In this document: one piece after another, positions 16,156-24,886 of the stretch | Layout: every line of letters begins with the position of its first letter | Position numbering within the stretch: position 1 is the first letter of the stretch | Notes under the pieces: generated by a model | Database searches by the model: none | Told to the model about the DNA's origin: nothing | What the model saw: only the letters and a program-made list of their open reading frames with translations | Position numbers and translations under genes: made by a program | Assembly: GCF_006124995.1 (NCBI RefSeq) | Contig: NZ_QEWN01000111.1 | Span: 50,507-114,506 of the forward strand | DNA length: 64,000 bases | Direction: 5' to 3' | Source: Vibrio sp. Hep-1b-8 | GTDB lineage: Bacteria > Pseudomonadota > Gammaproteobacteria > Enterobacterales > Vibrionaceae

Positions 16156-17409
16156 CTAGAAAGGATGATCTGCGAGTTGCTGACTCTCTTCTAGCATCTG
16201 TTGTGCAACATACTGGTGTGTCGCTGTTGTCGGATGGGTTACGTCCCAAAACACAAACTTATCCGAACCTTGATAAGCACACTCAGAGCGCAAAGGATGG
16301 TTGTACAAATAGTCGACGGATGAAGAACGATTAATATCGAGACACGCTTCACTTGCGTTAACAAATCCATGCGCTTGAGGATCGGCAACCAAGCTCTCAA
16401 ACAAAGCATGAGTATCATGCAAAGTAATGGTGTACCCCTGTGCAGTGTAGTACGCCACTTGTGCTTTTATGAATTGATTCATCTCCACAATCTTCGCGCG
16501 AATTTTGTCAATTTCTTCTTGGGTAGAATAGCGAAACTGAGGCGCACGTGTTGCGTCTGGTAACGTCATTAACAAGAGGTGCTTCGCCCCAGCGTCGGTG
16601 AGTCGAATCAGTGCCTCTGCATAATCAGATTTAACCTCTGCGACACTTCGGTTGTAATTCATGAAGTCATTCAATCCAAACTCCAAGGTAAATAGCGTAT
16701 TTTCAGGCCGGTAGTTTTTCGCTAACTTCGCGTAGGTTAAATAGGATGTGACCTGATCCCCGACGCCCGTTAACGCAATGTATTGGTTCTCACCCGCAGC
16801 CCCACCGACCGCCCAGTTGTAAAGAGGTAGATTCTTCGCTTTAGCAATGTATTCCGTCCAAACAAACCCGTTTGAAAAATGCCCCAAGAACCAACTGTTC
16901 GGGTTAGGGAAACGCCACTGCGAGGCATTAAAAATATTACCGGTATCCGATAAGCTATCGCCAAACGCAATCATCTTGTTGATTTGCTGCGGCTGAACAA
17001 CAGGGTCATTGCTCCAGATCGAATGGTTATATGAGAAACGATTGTCGGCCGCATAGTAAGTAATATCGGCATTGTCATTCGCTAGATCCAATGTTTGTTC
17101 GCAACGTTGTTTAATGATGCTGTGGGGAGTGTCGGTATAAAACATGTTTTTAAACGACACAGAGCTCCACCAATATCCATTCAAAGTGAAGTAACTTCCG
17201 TCAGGGTTTTCAGCCCACTCCCAATCCGTGCCAGGGTCATCTTTGGAATAGCTGGTTCGATACCAACATCGCACATAAGTATAAGTTTGCTTACCCTGTG
17301 CACTGACAACCTGTGCGGGAGAAATCATCTCAGGGGTAATCAACTCTTCTGACGCCGAAGCAAATGCAAGTGGCAGCAAGGCACTCATTAGTGTCATGGT
17401 TCTTTTCAT
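16156..17409 (-). CDS. tlh: Thermolabile haemolysin / lecithin-dependent phospholipase (SGNH/GDSL family)
   Basis: This secreted lipase is closely similar to Vibrio TLH, which hydrolyses phosphatidylcholine and lysophospholipids. A signal peptide (MKRTMTLMSALLPLAFASA) is followed by an N-terminal domain of about 130 residues (YTYVRCWYRTSYSKDDP, GYWWSSVSFKNMF) and then a GDSL hydrolase domain. SGNH motifs are IAFGDSLSDTGN (catalytic Ser), NWAVGGAAGENQY (Gly), EFGLNDFMNY (Asn) and FWDVTHPTTATH (catalytic Asp and His). The mature length fits the family's approximately 400 residues. I chose the ATG at 17409 because the signal peptide begins there; an upstream ATG (17448) would add 13 residues. 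The gene stands alone and converges with the neighbouring hypothetical gene. Confidence 0.93.
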   Translation of the reverse strand: MKRTMTLMSALLPLAFASASEELITPEMISPAQVVSAQGKQTYTYVRCWYRTSYSKDDPGTDWEWAENPDGSYFTLNGYWWSSVSFKNMFYTDTPHSIIKQRCEQTLDLANDNADITYYAADNRFSYNHSIWSNDPVVQPQQINKMIAFGDSLSDTGNIFNASQWRFPNPNSWFLGHFSNGFVWTEYIAKAKNLPLYNWAVGGAAGENQYIALTGVGDQVTSYLTYAKLAKNYRPENTLFTLEFGLNDFMNYNRSVAEVKSDYAEALIRLTDAGAKHLLLMTLPDATRAPQFRYSTQEEIDKIRAKIVEMNQFIKAQVAYYTAQGYTITLHDTHALFESLVADPQAHGFVNASEACLDINRSSSVDYLYNHPLRSECAYQGSDKFVFWDVTHPTTATHQYVAQQMLEESQQLADHPF

Positions 17410-17830
17410 AAGATTCTCGTTATTGTAATTAATGAGAAACGCTCTCATCTAAATACATTTTCAGACTAATTACTCCAATGAGTCAAATGCAAGAACATTC
17501 CTACACCCAGCTTTGTAACCAAGATCTATTTTCAATAGATTTAGTAAATATATCCCACTGCCCCAAAAATAGAATATTTACTCAAAATTAGTAACTAGAA
17601 AAGCAGTCTTTCACTACTAAATAATTGCTTTATAAGAATATATAAGCACCATCATTGTTAACGGAATGTGTTGTTTTGAAGATCTTTTGTTCAGTTTTAC
17701 CGATTCAGGACATAAATGTATTGGTATTTTCTGACAACTAAGCATAGCTATATTGCTCATTCACATTTTTGTTGAATGAGAACTAATTAATAAAAAGTGA
17801 ATAAAATTGTCTCAAAAGGAATAAGACAAA
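17410..17830. other. Divergent AT-rich intergenic region with one inverted repeat
   Basis: This 420-bp AT-rich stretch separates tlh from the broken protease gene and holds both promoters. A perfect 8-bp inverted repeat, CTCATTCA...TGAATGAG (17756-17780), lies about 50 bp before the protease start and could be an operator. AAAAGGAATAAGAC just before 17831 is the protease ribosome binding site. I see no gene. Confidence 0.4.
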
Positions 17831-19226
17831 ATGCATCACAAAACAAATACAATCAAAGGTTTGTTTTCAACTACTGCGGTTGCGGTAGTGCTAACACTAC
17901 CAACGTCAGCATACGCTTCTTTAACTGGGTTCGACGAATCCAAACTACCCACCAAGTACATCGTTAAGTTCAAAGATGACCATACCGCTCTTTCTTCAAT
18001 GAGCAGTAGTCCTTTCTCCGGACCACGAATCGTACAAGAATCGGTGTTAGAACAACTCAACGCCAACAAAGTGGAAAAGCTAGGTGACCAATCGATATAC
18101 AGTATCGAAATTGACAACACAAAAGTAACTCGGTTGAGTAATCGTAGTGACGTCGAGTATGTCGAGATTGATCCACCTCGCTACCTTTTGAGTGAAACGG
18201 TGCCATGGGGCTACACCGCCGTAAACGCTCAGCTTCTTGATGACGCAAACGCGGGCAATCGCACTGTGTGTATCATTGATTCAGGTTACGACTTATCACA
18301 CAACGATTTAAGTGGAAACCGAGTCTCTGGAACAAATGACAGTGGGACAGGTTCTTGGAGTGCTCCGGGTAACAACAATGCCCACGGCACTCACGTAGCG
18401 GGGACCATTGCAGCAATGGCGAACAACGAAGGCATTAAGGGCGTGATGCCAAATCAAAACGTTAATTTGCATATTGTTAAAGTGTTTAACGAATCGGGAT
18501 GGGGATACTCCTCTAGCTTGGTTAAAGCGATTCAAACCTGGTGCTAACGTGGTCAATATGAGCCTAGGTGGCAGTCAGTCCAGTGTTACTGAACAAAATG
18601 CACTACAACGCATTTATGACCAGGGGGTACTGCTGATCGCTGCAGCAGGTAACGACGGCAATACCGCACACAGTTACCCTGCCTCCTATGACTCAGTCAT
18701 GTCGGTCGCTGCAATAGACAATCAAAATGCGCACGCGGCGTTCTCACAAGCAACGGATCAAGTTGAGATTTCTGGTCCAGGTGTGGCGATCTTGTCCACA
18801 GTTAAGGTCGGAGAAGGTAAACTTTCAGACATCCAATTAGACGGTGTCAGTCAATTCGACCGCGGTATCGTCCCACATAACCGCTTAGTACAGCGTTCGG
18901 GCAACTATCAATTTGAGCCTGTTGCTGGTTCAGTTACTGCATCTCTTGGTATTTGTGACACCTCCAACGGCCGTTTCACTTGCGCAGATATGACTAACAA
19001 GATTTGTCTGGTTGAACGGATTGGTAACCAAGGTTCGGGAAGCTATCCAGAAGGTGGTCAAGTCATCCTGCATGACAACACAGGTGGCAGTTCAAATAAC
19101 ATCCAGAACAGCTATCAAGTTGACTTTACTGGCTTTGAGTCAAAAGGTGATTGGCAGCTAAAAGCTGTTGATAGCGCGAGACGAGATGTCGGTACAATTA
19201 ATCGCTGGTCACTGACTTTTCCATAA
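17831..19226 (+). pseudogene. Broken secreted subtilase (S8) with frameshift and loss of the catalytic-serine region
   Basis: The gene starts intact: signal peptide (ending SAYA), I9-type propeptide (LPTKYIVKFKDDHTALSS), catalytic Asp in CIIDSGYD and catalytic His in NNAHGTHVAGTIAA. Near 18535-18545 the frame breaks. The first frame ends at VKAIQTWC-stop, while the continuation GANVVNMSLGG, with LLIAAAGNDGNTAHSYPASYDSVMSVAA (oxyanion region), is in the next frame. Further on, a PA-like segment (CLVERIGNQGSGSYPE) jumps directly to the end of a P/proprotein-convertase-like domain (SYQVDFTGFESKGDWQLKAVDSARRDVGTINRWSL). The segment that should carry GTSMATPH with the catalytic serine is absent, so restoring the frame would not restore activity. 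Inference: an inactivated extracellular protease gene. Confidence 0.85.
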
Positions 19227-19241
19227 GGAGTTCAAGTCACT

Positions 19242-19571
19242 ATGGTAAATAGACTCATAACATGTTCAATACTGTTGATGATGGGGATCACAGGCTCGGT
19301 ACTCGCCAATAGCCAAGGTTCCCCTTTCTCAGGCAATAAAGAAGAGACTATTGAGAAAGCACCAACAAGGTACTTTGTTAAATATCTTGACGGCCAAGTG
19401 GATGAAGCTCGTAAGGCAATCACTGAATATGGCCTCAACATTGTTGATGAGCTACCTAATGACCAAGTATTTGTGATTGAGGGAGAGTCCAAACACGTTG
19501 AAAAACTGATGCAGAGCTCTTCGATTGAATACACCGAACCCGAGCCGATAAGAAAGCTATTGGCTCAGTAA
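19242..19571 (+). CDS. Secreted I9-like protease inhibitor / stand-alone propeptide
   Basis: The product has 109 residues. An N-terminal signal peptide (MVNRLITCSILLMMGITGSVLA) is followed by a domain matching the peptidase inhibitor I9 fold: TRYFVKYLDGQVDEARKAITEYGLNIVDELPNDQVFVIEG and a closing VEKLMQSSSIEYTEPEPIRKLL. The same layout occurs in the propeptide of the upstream subtilase (TKYIVKF... and VEYVEIDPPRYLL). I9 domains act as folding chaperones and inhibitors of subtilases. The gene follows the broken protease by 15 bp on the same strand and has its own terminator, so it was probably a dedicated inhibitor for that protease. It remains intact although the protease is dead; it may act on another subtilase or be on the way to loss. 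Confidence 0.75.
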   Translation: MVNRLITCSILLMMGITGSVLANSQGSPFSGNKEETIEKAPTRYFVKYLDGQVDEARKAITEYGLNIVDELPNDQVFVIEGESKHVEKLMQSSSIEYTEPEPIRKLLAQ

Positions 19572-19574
19572 TGA

Positions 19575-19604
19575 CAAAGGCGAACATCCGTTCGCCTTTG
19601 CTAC
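19575..19604 (+). terminator. Rho-independent terminator after the I9 inhibitor gene
   Basis: A 10-bp perfect stem, CAAAGGCGAA / TTCGCCTTTG, encloses a 6-nt loop. The trailing T-run is short and interrupted (CTACTTTT). It begins just after the inhibitor stop codon. Confidence 0.65.
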
Positions 19605-19693
19605 TTTTCCACGCCTAAGTCACGAACAAAACCACTCTCTTCGTAACCATGCTCTCTTACGGTATTAAAGCTTCCAGTGAGCGGTGTAAATGT

Positions 19694-20956
19694 CTATGAC
19701 CGACTTTTAAATTTGTCTTTGTCGATCGCGTGTTTTTTCATCCTTAAATAGAGTTTTTTCCGCGGAACTTGCAGGTAATCAGCGGCCTCACTCACTCGCC
19801 CCGAATGCAAAAACAGCGCATCTTCAATTACACCTTTTTCAAAATCATCCATCAATTCATCAAGCGGTAACTGCGTTTCAGCTTGGGTATAGAGTTTTTC
19901 TTTACCCGTTAATTTAATGATCCCTACCGCATATAGCTCAGCTATATTTCGTAATTCACGGACATTTCCAGGCCAAGTATGACCTCTGAGTATCGACAAG
20001 TAGTTCGACTCCACTTTAGGGAGCAGTTTACCCAATGTCTTACAGCTCTTTTTGAGATAGTGATGAAATAACACCGCTATATCGTCTGGACGCTGTCGCA
20101 AAGCTGGCATTTCTATCACCCCCTGATTGAGCACGTAATAGAGCTCGGGAATTAACTGCTGTTTAGCGATGAGTGTTTCTGGATCGCAGCCTAAAATAGC
20201 GATCACACGTAACGGCCTACCCTCTCTCTCGTTGGCGATCAGCCTTTGAGCCAGAAACCGTTGGCACTCTTCCGAAAGTAACTCCGCACTATCCAGCATC
20301 AGAGTTCCTTCTTTAAACTCAGACAGCAGTTGAACCAATTCACTTTCCATCATATCCGGCTTTGCTTGAATGACTTCAAAGGCATCCCCTTTCTCTGACA
20401 TTGAGTGCAATAGATGCGCAGCAAGGTGCCTACCAGTTCCTGATTCACCCCAAATAACAACATGATTCTTGAGTAAGGCAAACTGGGAAATAAGGAGACG
20501 AATTTGCTCCAATTGCGCCGAGCTCCCCACTAAAGACTTATCAATCGTGGCGACCATCGCATGTTTTTGTTCAATAAAGCTGCGCCGTAAATCTAAATGC
20601 TCTTTGACCATTTCCAATAGTGCCGCAGGATTAATCGGCTTCTCAATGAACTCGCACGCCCCTTTTTTCACGGCATCCACCGCCATTGGGATATCGCCAT
20701 GCCCAGTAATCACAATGACCGGAATACGTTCATCAATTTGTTTAATTTTCTCTAGTAACTCCAGCCCATGAATCTGGGGCATGTACATATCCAACAACAC
20801 TACCCCCGCCCAATCAGGGGTGAGAAACGGTGTCGTCAATGTAGGGTCAAGGAGTGGCTTCGCCGAAAGTCCAGCGATATCCATCAGATGCTTATAGGAA
20901 TCCAAAACATCTTGGTCGTCGTCCACTAATAGGATCGAGTAATTAAGATTTTGCAT
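19694..20956 (-). CDS. pgtA: PgtA-like response regulator of phosphoglycerate transport (degenerate sigma-54 activator)
   Basis: The 420 residues have three parts. Residues 5-120 are a receiver domain with ILLVDDDQD, phosphoacceptor Asp in VVLLDMYMPQ, Thr in VIVITGHGD and Lys in FIEKPI. Then comes an AAA+-like region, and a C-terminal Fis-type helix-turn-helix (SGRVSEAADYLQVPRKKLYLRM). The AAA+ part is eroded: Walker A reads GESGTGRH, Walker B reads GTLMLDSAEL, and no GAFTGA sigma-54 contact loop is present. It should therefore act by DNA binding alone rather than as a sigma-54 activator. It overlaps the sensor kinase gene by 14 bp. The set of kinase, binding protein and OPA-type carrier identifies it as the PgtA counterpart. 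Confidence 0.88.
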   Translation of the reverse strand: MQNLNYSILLVDDDQDVLDSYKHLMDIAGLSAKPLLDPTLTTPFLTPDWAGVVLLDMYMPQIHGLELLEKIKQIDERIPVIVITGHGDIPMAVDAVKKGACEFIEKPINPAALLEMVKEHLDLRRSFIEQKHAMVATIDKSLVGSSAQLEQIRLLISQFALLKNHVVIWGESGTGRHLAAHLLHSMSEKGDAFEVIQAKPDMMESELVQLLSEFKEGTLMLDSAELLSEECQRFLAQRLIANEREGRPLRVIAILGCDPETLIAKQQLIPELYYVLNQGVIEMPALRQRPDDIAVLFHHYLKKSCKTLGKLLPKVESNYLSILRGHTWPGNVRELRNIAELYAVGIIKLTGKEKLYTQAETQLPLDELMDDFEKGVIEDALFLHSGRVSEAADYLQVPRKKLYLRMKKHAIDKDKFKSRS

Positions 20957-23303
20957 GTAGCAATTCCAAAATAACTAACGCGCCTTTATCTAAGTTGGAC
21001 GCTAAATATATCTGCCCAGAGTGTTTTTCCATCAGAGATTTGCTTATGTTTAGCCCGAGCCCCAAACCCACTTCTTTGGTCGTTGTGAAGGGCGTAAAGA
21101 GTTTATCAATGATGCTAAAATCAAACCCGTTACCGCTATCAAATATTCCGATAGCATGATGTGTGTGAGTCTCGTAAACCGCATGAATAGTGATTTTTCG
21201 CTTCTCTCCATTCTGCTCATCAATAGCATCACAGCTATTCACCAACAGATTGACAAGTACCTGTTCTATGGCGAGAGCGCTCCCATGCACGGTAAGGTCT
21301 GAGGTCAATTGGTTATCAATTTCGACCATTTGTCTTCTTGCTTTTGCGATCACGATGGTCATCGCTTGATCTGCGATATCTTTAAGATTTTGCGTTGCCG
21401 CTGGCTGGTCATCGTCTGACTTTTTCGCAAAGCTCCGTAGGCTGGATATGATTTTCCCCATCCGCATAGCCAAGCCTTCGATGTAACCAAGTGACTGATC
21501 GACGCCTGCAAAATTACCCGCTTGCGATGAAATTTTGGCACTATACAAATAAGTAGACATTGCATTGAGCGGCTGATTTAGCTCATGCGCCATACTGGTC
21601 ATGGTTTGCCCTACCACTGCCATTTTGGCTGCTTGTATCAACTCACCTTGTGTTTGCTTTAGGTGCCGTTCCGTCCGCTCGCGTTCAACGATTTCCTCTA
21701 ACAAGCGATGATTTTTCTCTCTTAAATCTGATGTTTTATCCGCGACACGTTGCTCTAGCTCCCTAGCATTCAATTCTTGCTGGGTAATATCAGTGATCGT
21801 AACGATCACTTTGTTGAACTGACCATGTGAAAACAGATGGAAGTCAAAATGTAGATAGCAGGTCTGCTCATCTACAACACATAGGGTAATCTCATCATGC
21901 CCATCTCTAAATAATGCTCCATTGCGTTGGAACACTGCGGCTAAGACACGTTGACTGCGATTTTCGAACGAATCCCAAATCAACTTCTTTTCCACCTCTC
22001 CCTGAAACGCCAGTAGCCTGCGCGCGCTGAGATTGGCAGACTCGACATATCCCGCTAAGTCACAGGTCAATAAACTCGCAGAGGTGTTGTTGATCAGACT
22101 CATCGCATTGGTACGCTGAATCTCTTTGACGCTGACGCCATACTCAATGAGTTTTTCACTCAGGCGACCAATCTCATCAGCCCCATCAACTTGAATAGGA
22201 TGACTTAAATCGCCTTTTGTTATCGCATCAATACTCGAACTTAATGCCGTTAGACGAGCCACGATGCGGCGATTAATAAAATAGTAAGTGAGGAACAGCG
22301 ACATCACTATCGATACACTGAAACAAACGATAAGAACATGGTTCCCATAGGAGACAAGGCTCGTCGTTTGCGCTTGTACATTGATAAAGCTGTCATCGGC
22401 CTCTTGTACAATCAAACCAATCTGCTGATGAATATCACTTAGCTGTTGGTCAATATTGACCTTTAACAGATCAATACGTTGGTTTAACGCTACCTTATCT
22501 AACACTTGATGGTAGAAAACACCTTGCGGGGCAAGTAATGTCGCTAACTCTTGAATTAACTGCTGGTACGCTATGGTTGAAGGTAGGACAAAAATGGCGG
22601 CACTATTGCTCACCAAATCATCCAATTTGTATTGGATTACCTTGGTCGCATTGTGGACCTCACCAAGTTGCTGCGCCTGAATAACTTCACTGGTCATAGC
22701 GAAGACATTCGACTCCAGATCTAATACATGCTGAATCGCTCGTAATTGATCCAAGGCGATATTACGCTCTTCGCCCGTTTCATCACGTCGGATCAACCAA
22801 TGCAACTCTTGACGTATCGGTGTGAGTTCAGAACGAATATCTTGATGAATCCAGTTGATCTGCTCTTCTAATTTATTCACTCTGCGACTTTGTTCAATCC
22901 GCTGAAGCACGAGCGCACTGTACTGTTCTAATGTTTCATCAAGAACTCGGTAACGCTCAGAAAGCATTTGAGTTTCGTCGTTTGACATATCCCCAGAACC
23001 TATGCGATTCAGAGTAAGATTGATGGCTTCAAGCTGCTCAGAGAGTTCTGCGATTTGTCTGTTCAACTCAACTTTGTTATTTAGACGAGGCAGCAGTTGA
23101 ACTCGATAGCGTATCTCACTACTTCGGCTTTCTAGTAAGTAACTGGTATTGTATTTCGGCACACTATTGTCGAGCAATTCACTCACTTGCTCATCGAGTT
23201 GATTCCACGTTAGCCATGCAACAATACTCACTACCATCAGTAAAAGCGTTGAACCAGCAAAGGCCAAAATCAACTTTGCGCCAATCGTACTCCACTTAGT
23301 CAT
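20943..23303 (-). CDS. pgtB: PgtB-like membrane sensor histidine kinase
   Basis: This 786-residue inner-membrane sensor has a transmembrane helix near residues 10-31 (LILAFAGSTLLLMVVSIVAWL), a periplasmic sensing region of about 290 residues that looks coiled-coil rich, a second helix near 320-345 (VLIVCFSVSIVMSLFLTYYF), a HAMP linker, a PAS-like section, another coiled coil, and a kinase core. The H-box MTSMAHELNQPLNAM carries the phosphorylated histidine near residue 571. ATP-binding boxes are VNLLVNSCDAID (N), IGIFDSGNGFD (G1) and FTTTKEVGLGLGLNISKSLM (F/G2). It overlaps pgtA by 14 bp and pgtC by 4 bp, so the three genes are one translationally coupled operon. In the Salmonella system PgtB with PgtC relieves repression of the carrier gene; the same role is inferred here. 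Confidence 0.9.
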   Translation of the reverse strand: MTKWSTIGAKLILAFAGSTLLLMVVSIVAWLTWNQLDEQVSELLDNSVPKYNTSYLLESRSSEIRYRVQLLPRLNNKVELNRQIAELSEQLEAINLTLNRIGSGDMSNDETQMLSERYRVLDETLEQYSALVLQRIEQSRRVNKLEEQINWIHQDIRSELTPIRQELHWLIRRDETGEERNIALDQLRAIQHVLDLESNVFAMTSEVIQAQQLGEVHNATKVIQYKLDDLVSNSAAIFVLPSTIAYQQLIQELATLLAPQGVFYHQVLDKVALNQRIDLLKVNIDQQLSDIHQQIGLIVQEADDSFINVQAQTTSLVSYGNHVLIVCFSVSIVMSLFLTYYFINRRIVARLTALSSSIDAITKGDLSHPIQVDGADEIGRLSEKLIEYGVSVKEIQRTNAMSLINNTSASLLTCDLAGYVESANLSARRLLAFQGEVEKKLIWDSFENRSQRVLAAVFQRNGALFRDGHDEITLCVVDEQTCYLHFDFHLFSHGQFNKVIVTITDITQQELNARELEQRVADKTSDLREKNHRLLEEIVERERTERHLKQTQGELIQAAKMAVVGQTMTSMAHELNQPLNAMSTYLYSAKISSQAGNFAGVDQSLGYIEGLAMRMGKIISSLRSFAKKSDDDQPAATQNLKDIADQAMTIVIAKARRQMVEIDNQLTSDLTVHGSALAIEQVLVNLLVNSCDAIDEQNGEKRKITIHAVYETHTHHAIGIFDSGNGFDFSIIDKLFTPFTTTKEVGLGLGLNISKSLMEKHSGQIYLASNLDKGALVILELLHAKS

Positions 23304-24583
23304 AGCGATAACTCTACTTGAATGGCTTTCAGGGTATCCGCCACCTGAAGCAAATTATCCTCAAACTTAACCCCGAAACGATAACCAAACTCTGCCAATA
23401 CTGCTTGTTCCAATCCGCTTGAGGCTTGATTTGAAGCATCTTGTTCAGCAATGGAGTTCGCGATCGAACGGACTTCTTCCTCTGTCATCGGGATTAGGAA
23501 AAGTTGCTGTTTTAAGTGAGAGACTCTCGTACTCAATTCAGGGTTCGACGCAGTGATTGACTCAAGCTCTGCAAGGCTGTGCCAAAGATCCTGTAACTCT
23601 GGTAGACGCTTAGTTATCGCTTCATCGAAAATGATATTAACCAGCTTTTCTCTTTTCATTAGTTTTTCCAAATTAAGAGGCGGATTCTTCTCGCTATACA
23701 ACGAATCATCTTTAATCGAGTGCTTGGCAAAGTCACTGTTGACCATACTATCTTGGACACGTTTGGATAGGAGCAGCGTAATAAAGCTTTGGGTTGATTC
23801 ATTTTCTCCTGAGTTTTTTAGCACCCCAATATAGGTTGGCATTAGCGTAAAATCTGAATCGTATCCAAAGCCAACATGCTGAAACTGTTTTGGTAACACT
23901 AACGCATAACTATCGATGGTTGGTCCAACGCCAAATTGTCCTTTAGCTACATAGTCAGCGACACCAAAGCTGCGAGACGAAACAGTACCAAGGTTGGCTC
24001 CAACATTTAAAATGATTGCCCAACCTTTTAACCACCCATGTTTGGCTAAAATACTTTCTATCATCATTTGTGTCGTCCCCGAACGACTTGGCGTACTCAT
24101 CGTAATGTGACCAAAGTACTCAAACGCAACCAAATCTATAAATTGATTTGGGATTTGTAGCTGGTTAGCTTTTAGGTAGTCGTTGTTCCACACTAGCCCT
24201 GCACCAGAGTAGCCCACGCTGACTACTTTATTTCGCTTAGGCAAGACAAAAGGCACCAACCACTCGGGCATTTCATTACTATAAGACACGCTTGCTAACT
24301 GGTTACGCTTAAAAAGTTCCTCCATTAAAAATGGCGATGAACTAAGTACGACATCGACATCTTGCATGTAACTTTTGTTTAGTAGTTGAATCGCTGACTG
24401 TGTTCTTCTATGAATCAGCTTTATATCTACCTTGGGATTCCTTTGTTTATATTCCGACATTAACTTCGCGATTGGCTCGCTCGAAAAGGTAGTGAGTACC
24501 ACCAATTGATCTTGATTTGCCAACGCATATGGGCTGAACCAAAACACGCCCAGCCCTATCTTTGCCAATCGCCTTATAAACAC
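23300..24583 (-). CDS. pgtC: PgtC-like periplasmic phosphoglycerate-sensing protein
   Basis: This periplasmic-binding-protein-like sensor partner has a signal-like hydrophobic start (LAKIGLGVFWFSPYALA) followed by VVLTTFSSEPIAKLMSEYK. Strongly PgtC-like blocks are VDVVLSSSPFLMEEL, ITMSTPSRSGTTQMMIESILAKHGWLKGW and VSSRSFGVADYVAKGQFGVGPTIDSYAL. I place the start at the GTG at 24583, preceded by a GTGGGA ribosome site; an ATG at 24661 would add 26 residues ahead of the signal peptide and is less natural. It overlaps pgtB by 4 bp. In the known system PgtC binds phosphoglycerate in the periplasm and signals through PgtB, which is inferred here from order and sequence. Confidence 0.88.
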   Translation of the reverse strand: MFIRRLAKIGLGVFWFSPYALANQDQLVVLTTFSSEPIAKLMSEYKQRNPKVDIKLIHRRTQSAIQLLNKSYMQDVDVVLSSSPFLMEELFKRNQLASVSYSNEMPEWLVPFVLPKRNKVVSVGYSGAGLVWNNDYLKANQLQIPNQFIDLVAFEYFGHITMSTPSRSGTTQMMIESILAKHGWLKGWAIILNVGANLGTVSSRSFGVADYVAKGQFGVGPTIDSYALVLPKQFQHVGFGYDSDFTLMPTYIGVLKNSGENESTQSFITLLLSKRVQDSMVNSDFAKHSIKDDSLYSEKNPPLNLEKLMKREKLVNIIFDEAITKRLPELQDLWHSLAELESITASNPELSTRVSHLKQQLFLIPMTEEEVRSIANSIAEQDASNQASSGLEQAVLAEFGYRFGVKFEDNLLQVADTLKAIQVELSL

Positions 24584-24794
24584 TTTTGCTAATCCCACTT
24601 CACAAAATCCCCTAGAAATGTGCGTCAATTCAAAAAGTGACAAACCAACCACTAAATTCATCCCCAGTTGAATGGGTCACTGCTGACGCAATTAAATCTC
24701 TCAATAGCGGTAATTCTATCAACTTCGTTACCAACAAAATGGTCAAAAGTGTCTCTTTTAACCCTTGCCAATCTTTAGTTTGAGTCATTTTTGC

Positions 24795-24814
24795 CTCAAA
24801 AGTAGCCTTTTGAG
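24795..24814. promoter_or_regulatory. Inverted repeat in the pgtC-pgtP divergent promoter region (candidate PgtA operator)
   Basis: CTCAAAAG-TAGC-CTTTTGAG is a perfect 8-bp inverted repeat, with a further TTTGAG half-site just upstream (near 24779). It lies about 72-92 bp ahead of the carrier gene in the 303-bp divergent region, where a PgtA operator would be expected. The rest of that region holds promoters and no convincing gene. No sigma-54 (TGGCAC-N5-TTGC) element is visible. Confidence 0.4.
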
Positions 24815-24886
24815 CCAATTCACCTCCTTCTGCATCATGCTGACGACAACTCATTAATCGTCACACATATTCGGAGTGAAACATTT

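Noticed and set aside
19598..19693. A 30-codon minus-strand frame just after pgtA (TFTPLTGSFNTVREHGYEES...) that reads like protein
   Set aside because: It might be the tail of a lost gene, but it is short, lacks a start and matches no family I know; not enough to annotate.
24630..24854. A 74-residue minus-strand reading frame upstream of pgtC
   Set aside because: It overlaps the longer pgtC start, covers the divergent promoter and its inverted repeat, and has ordinary non-coding composition with no good ribosome site.
24584..24886. Sigma-54 promoter for the pgt carrier
   Set aside because: No TGGCAC-N5-TTGC-like element is visible and the regulator lacks the GAFTGA loop needed to use it.
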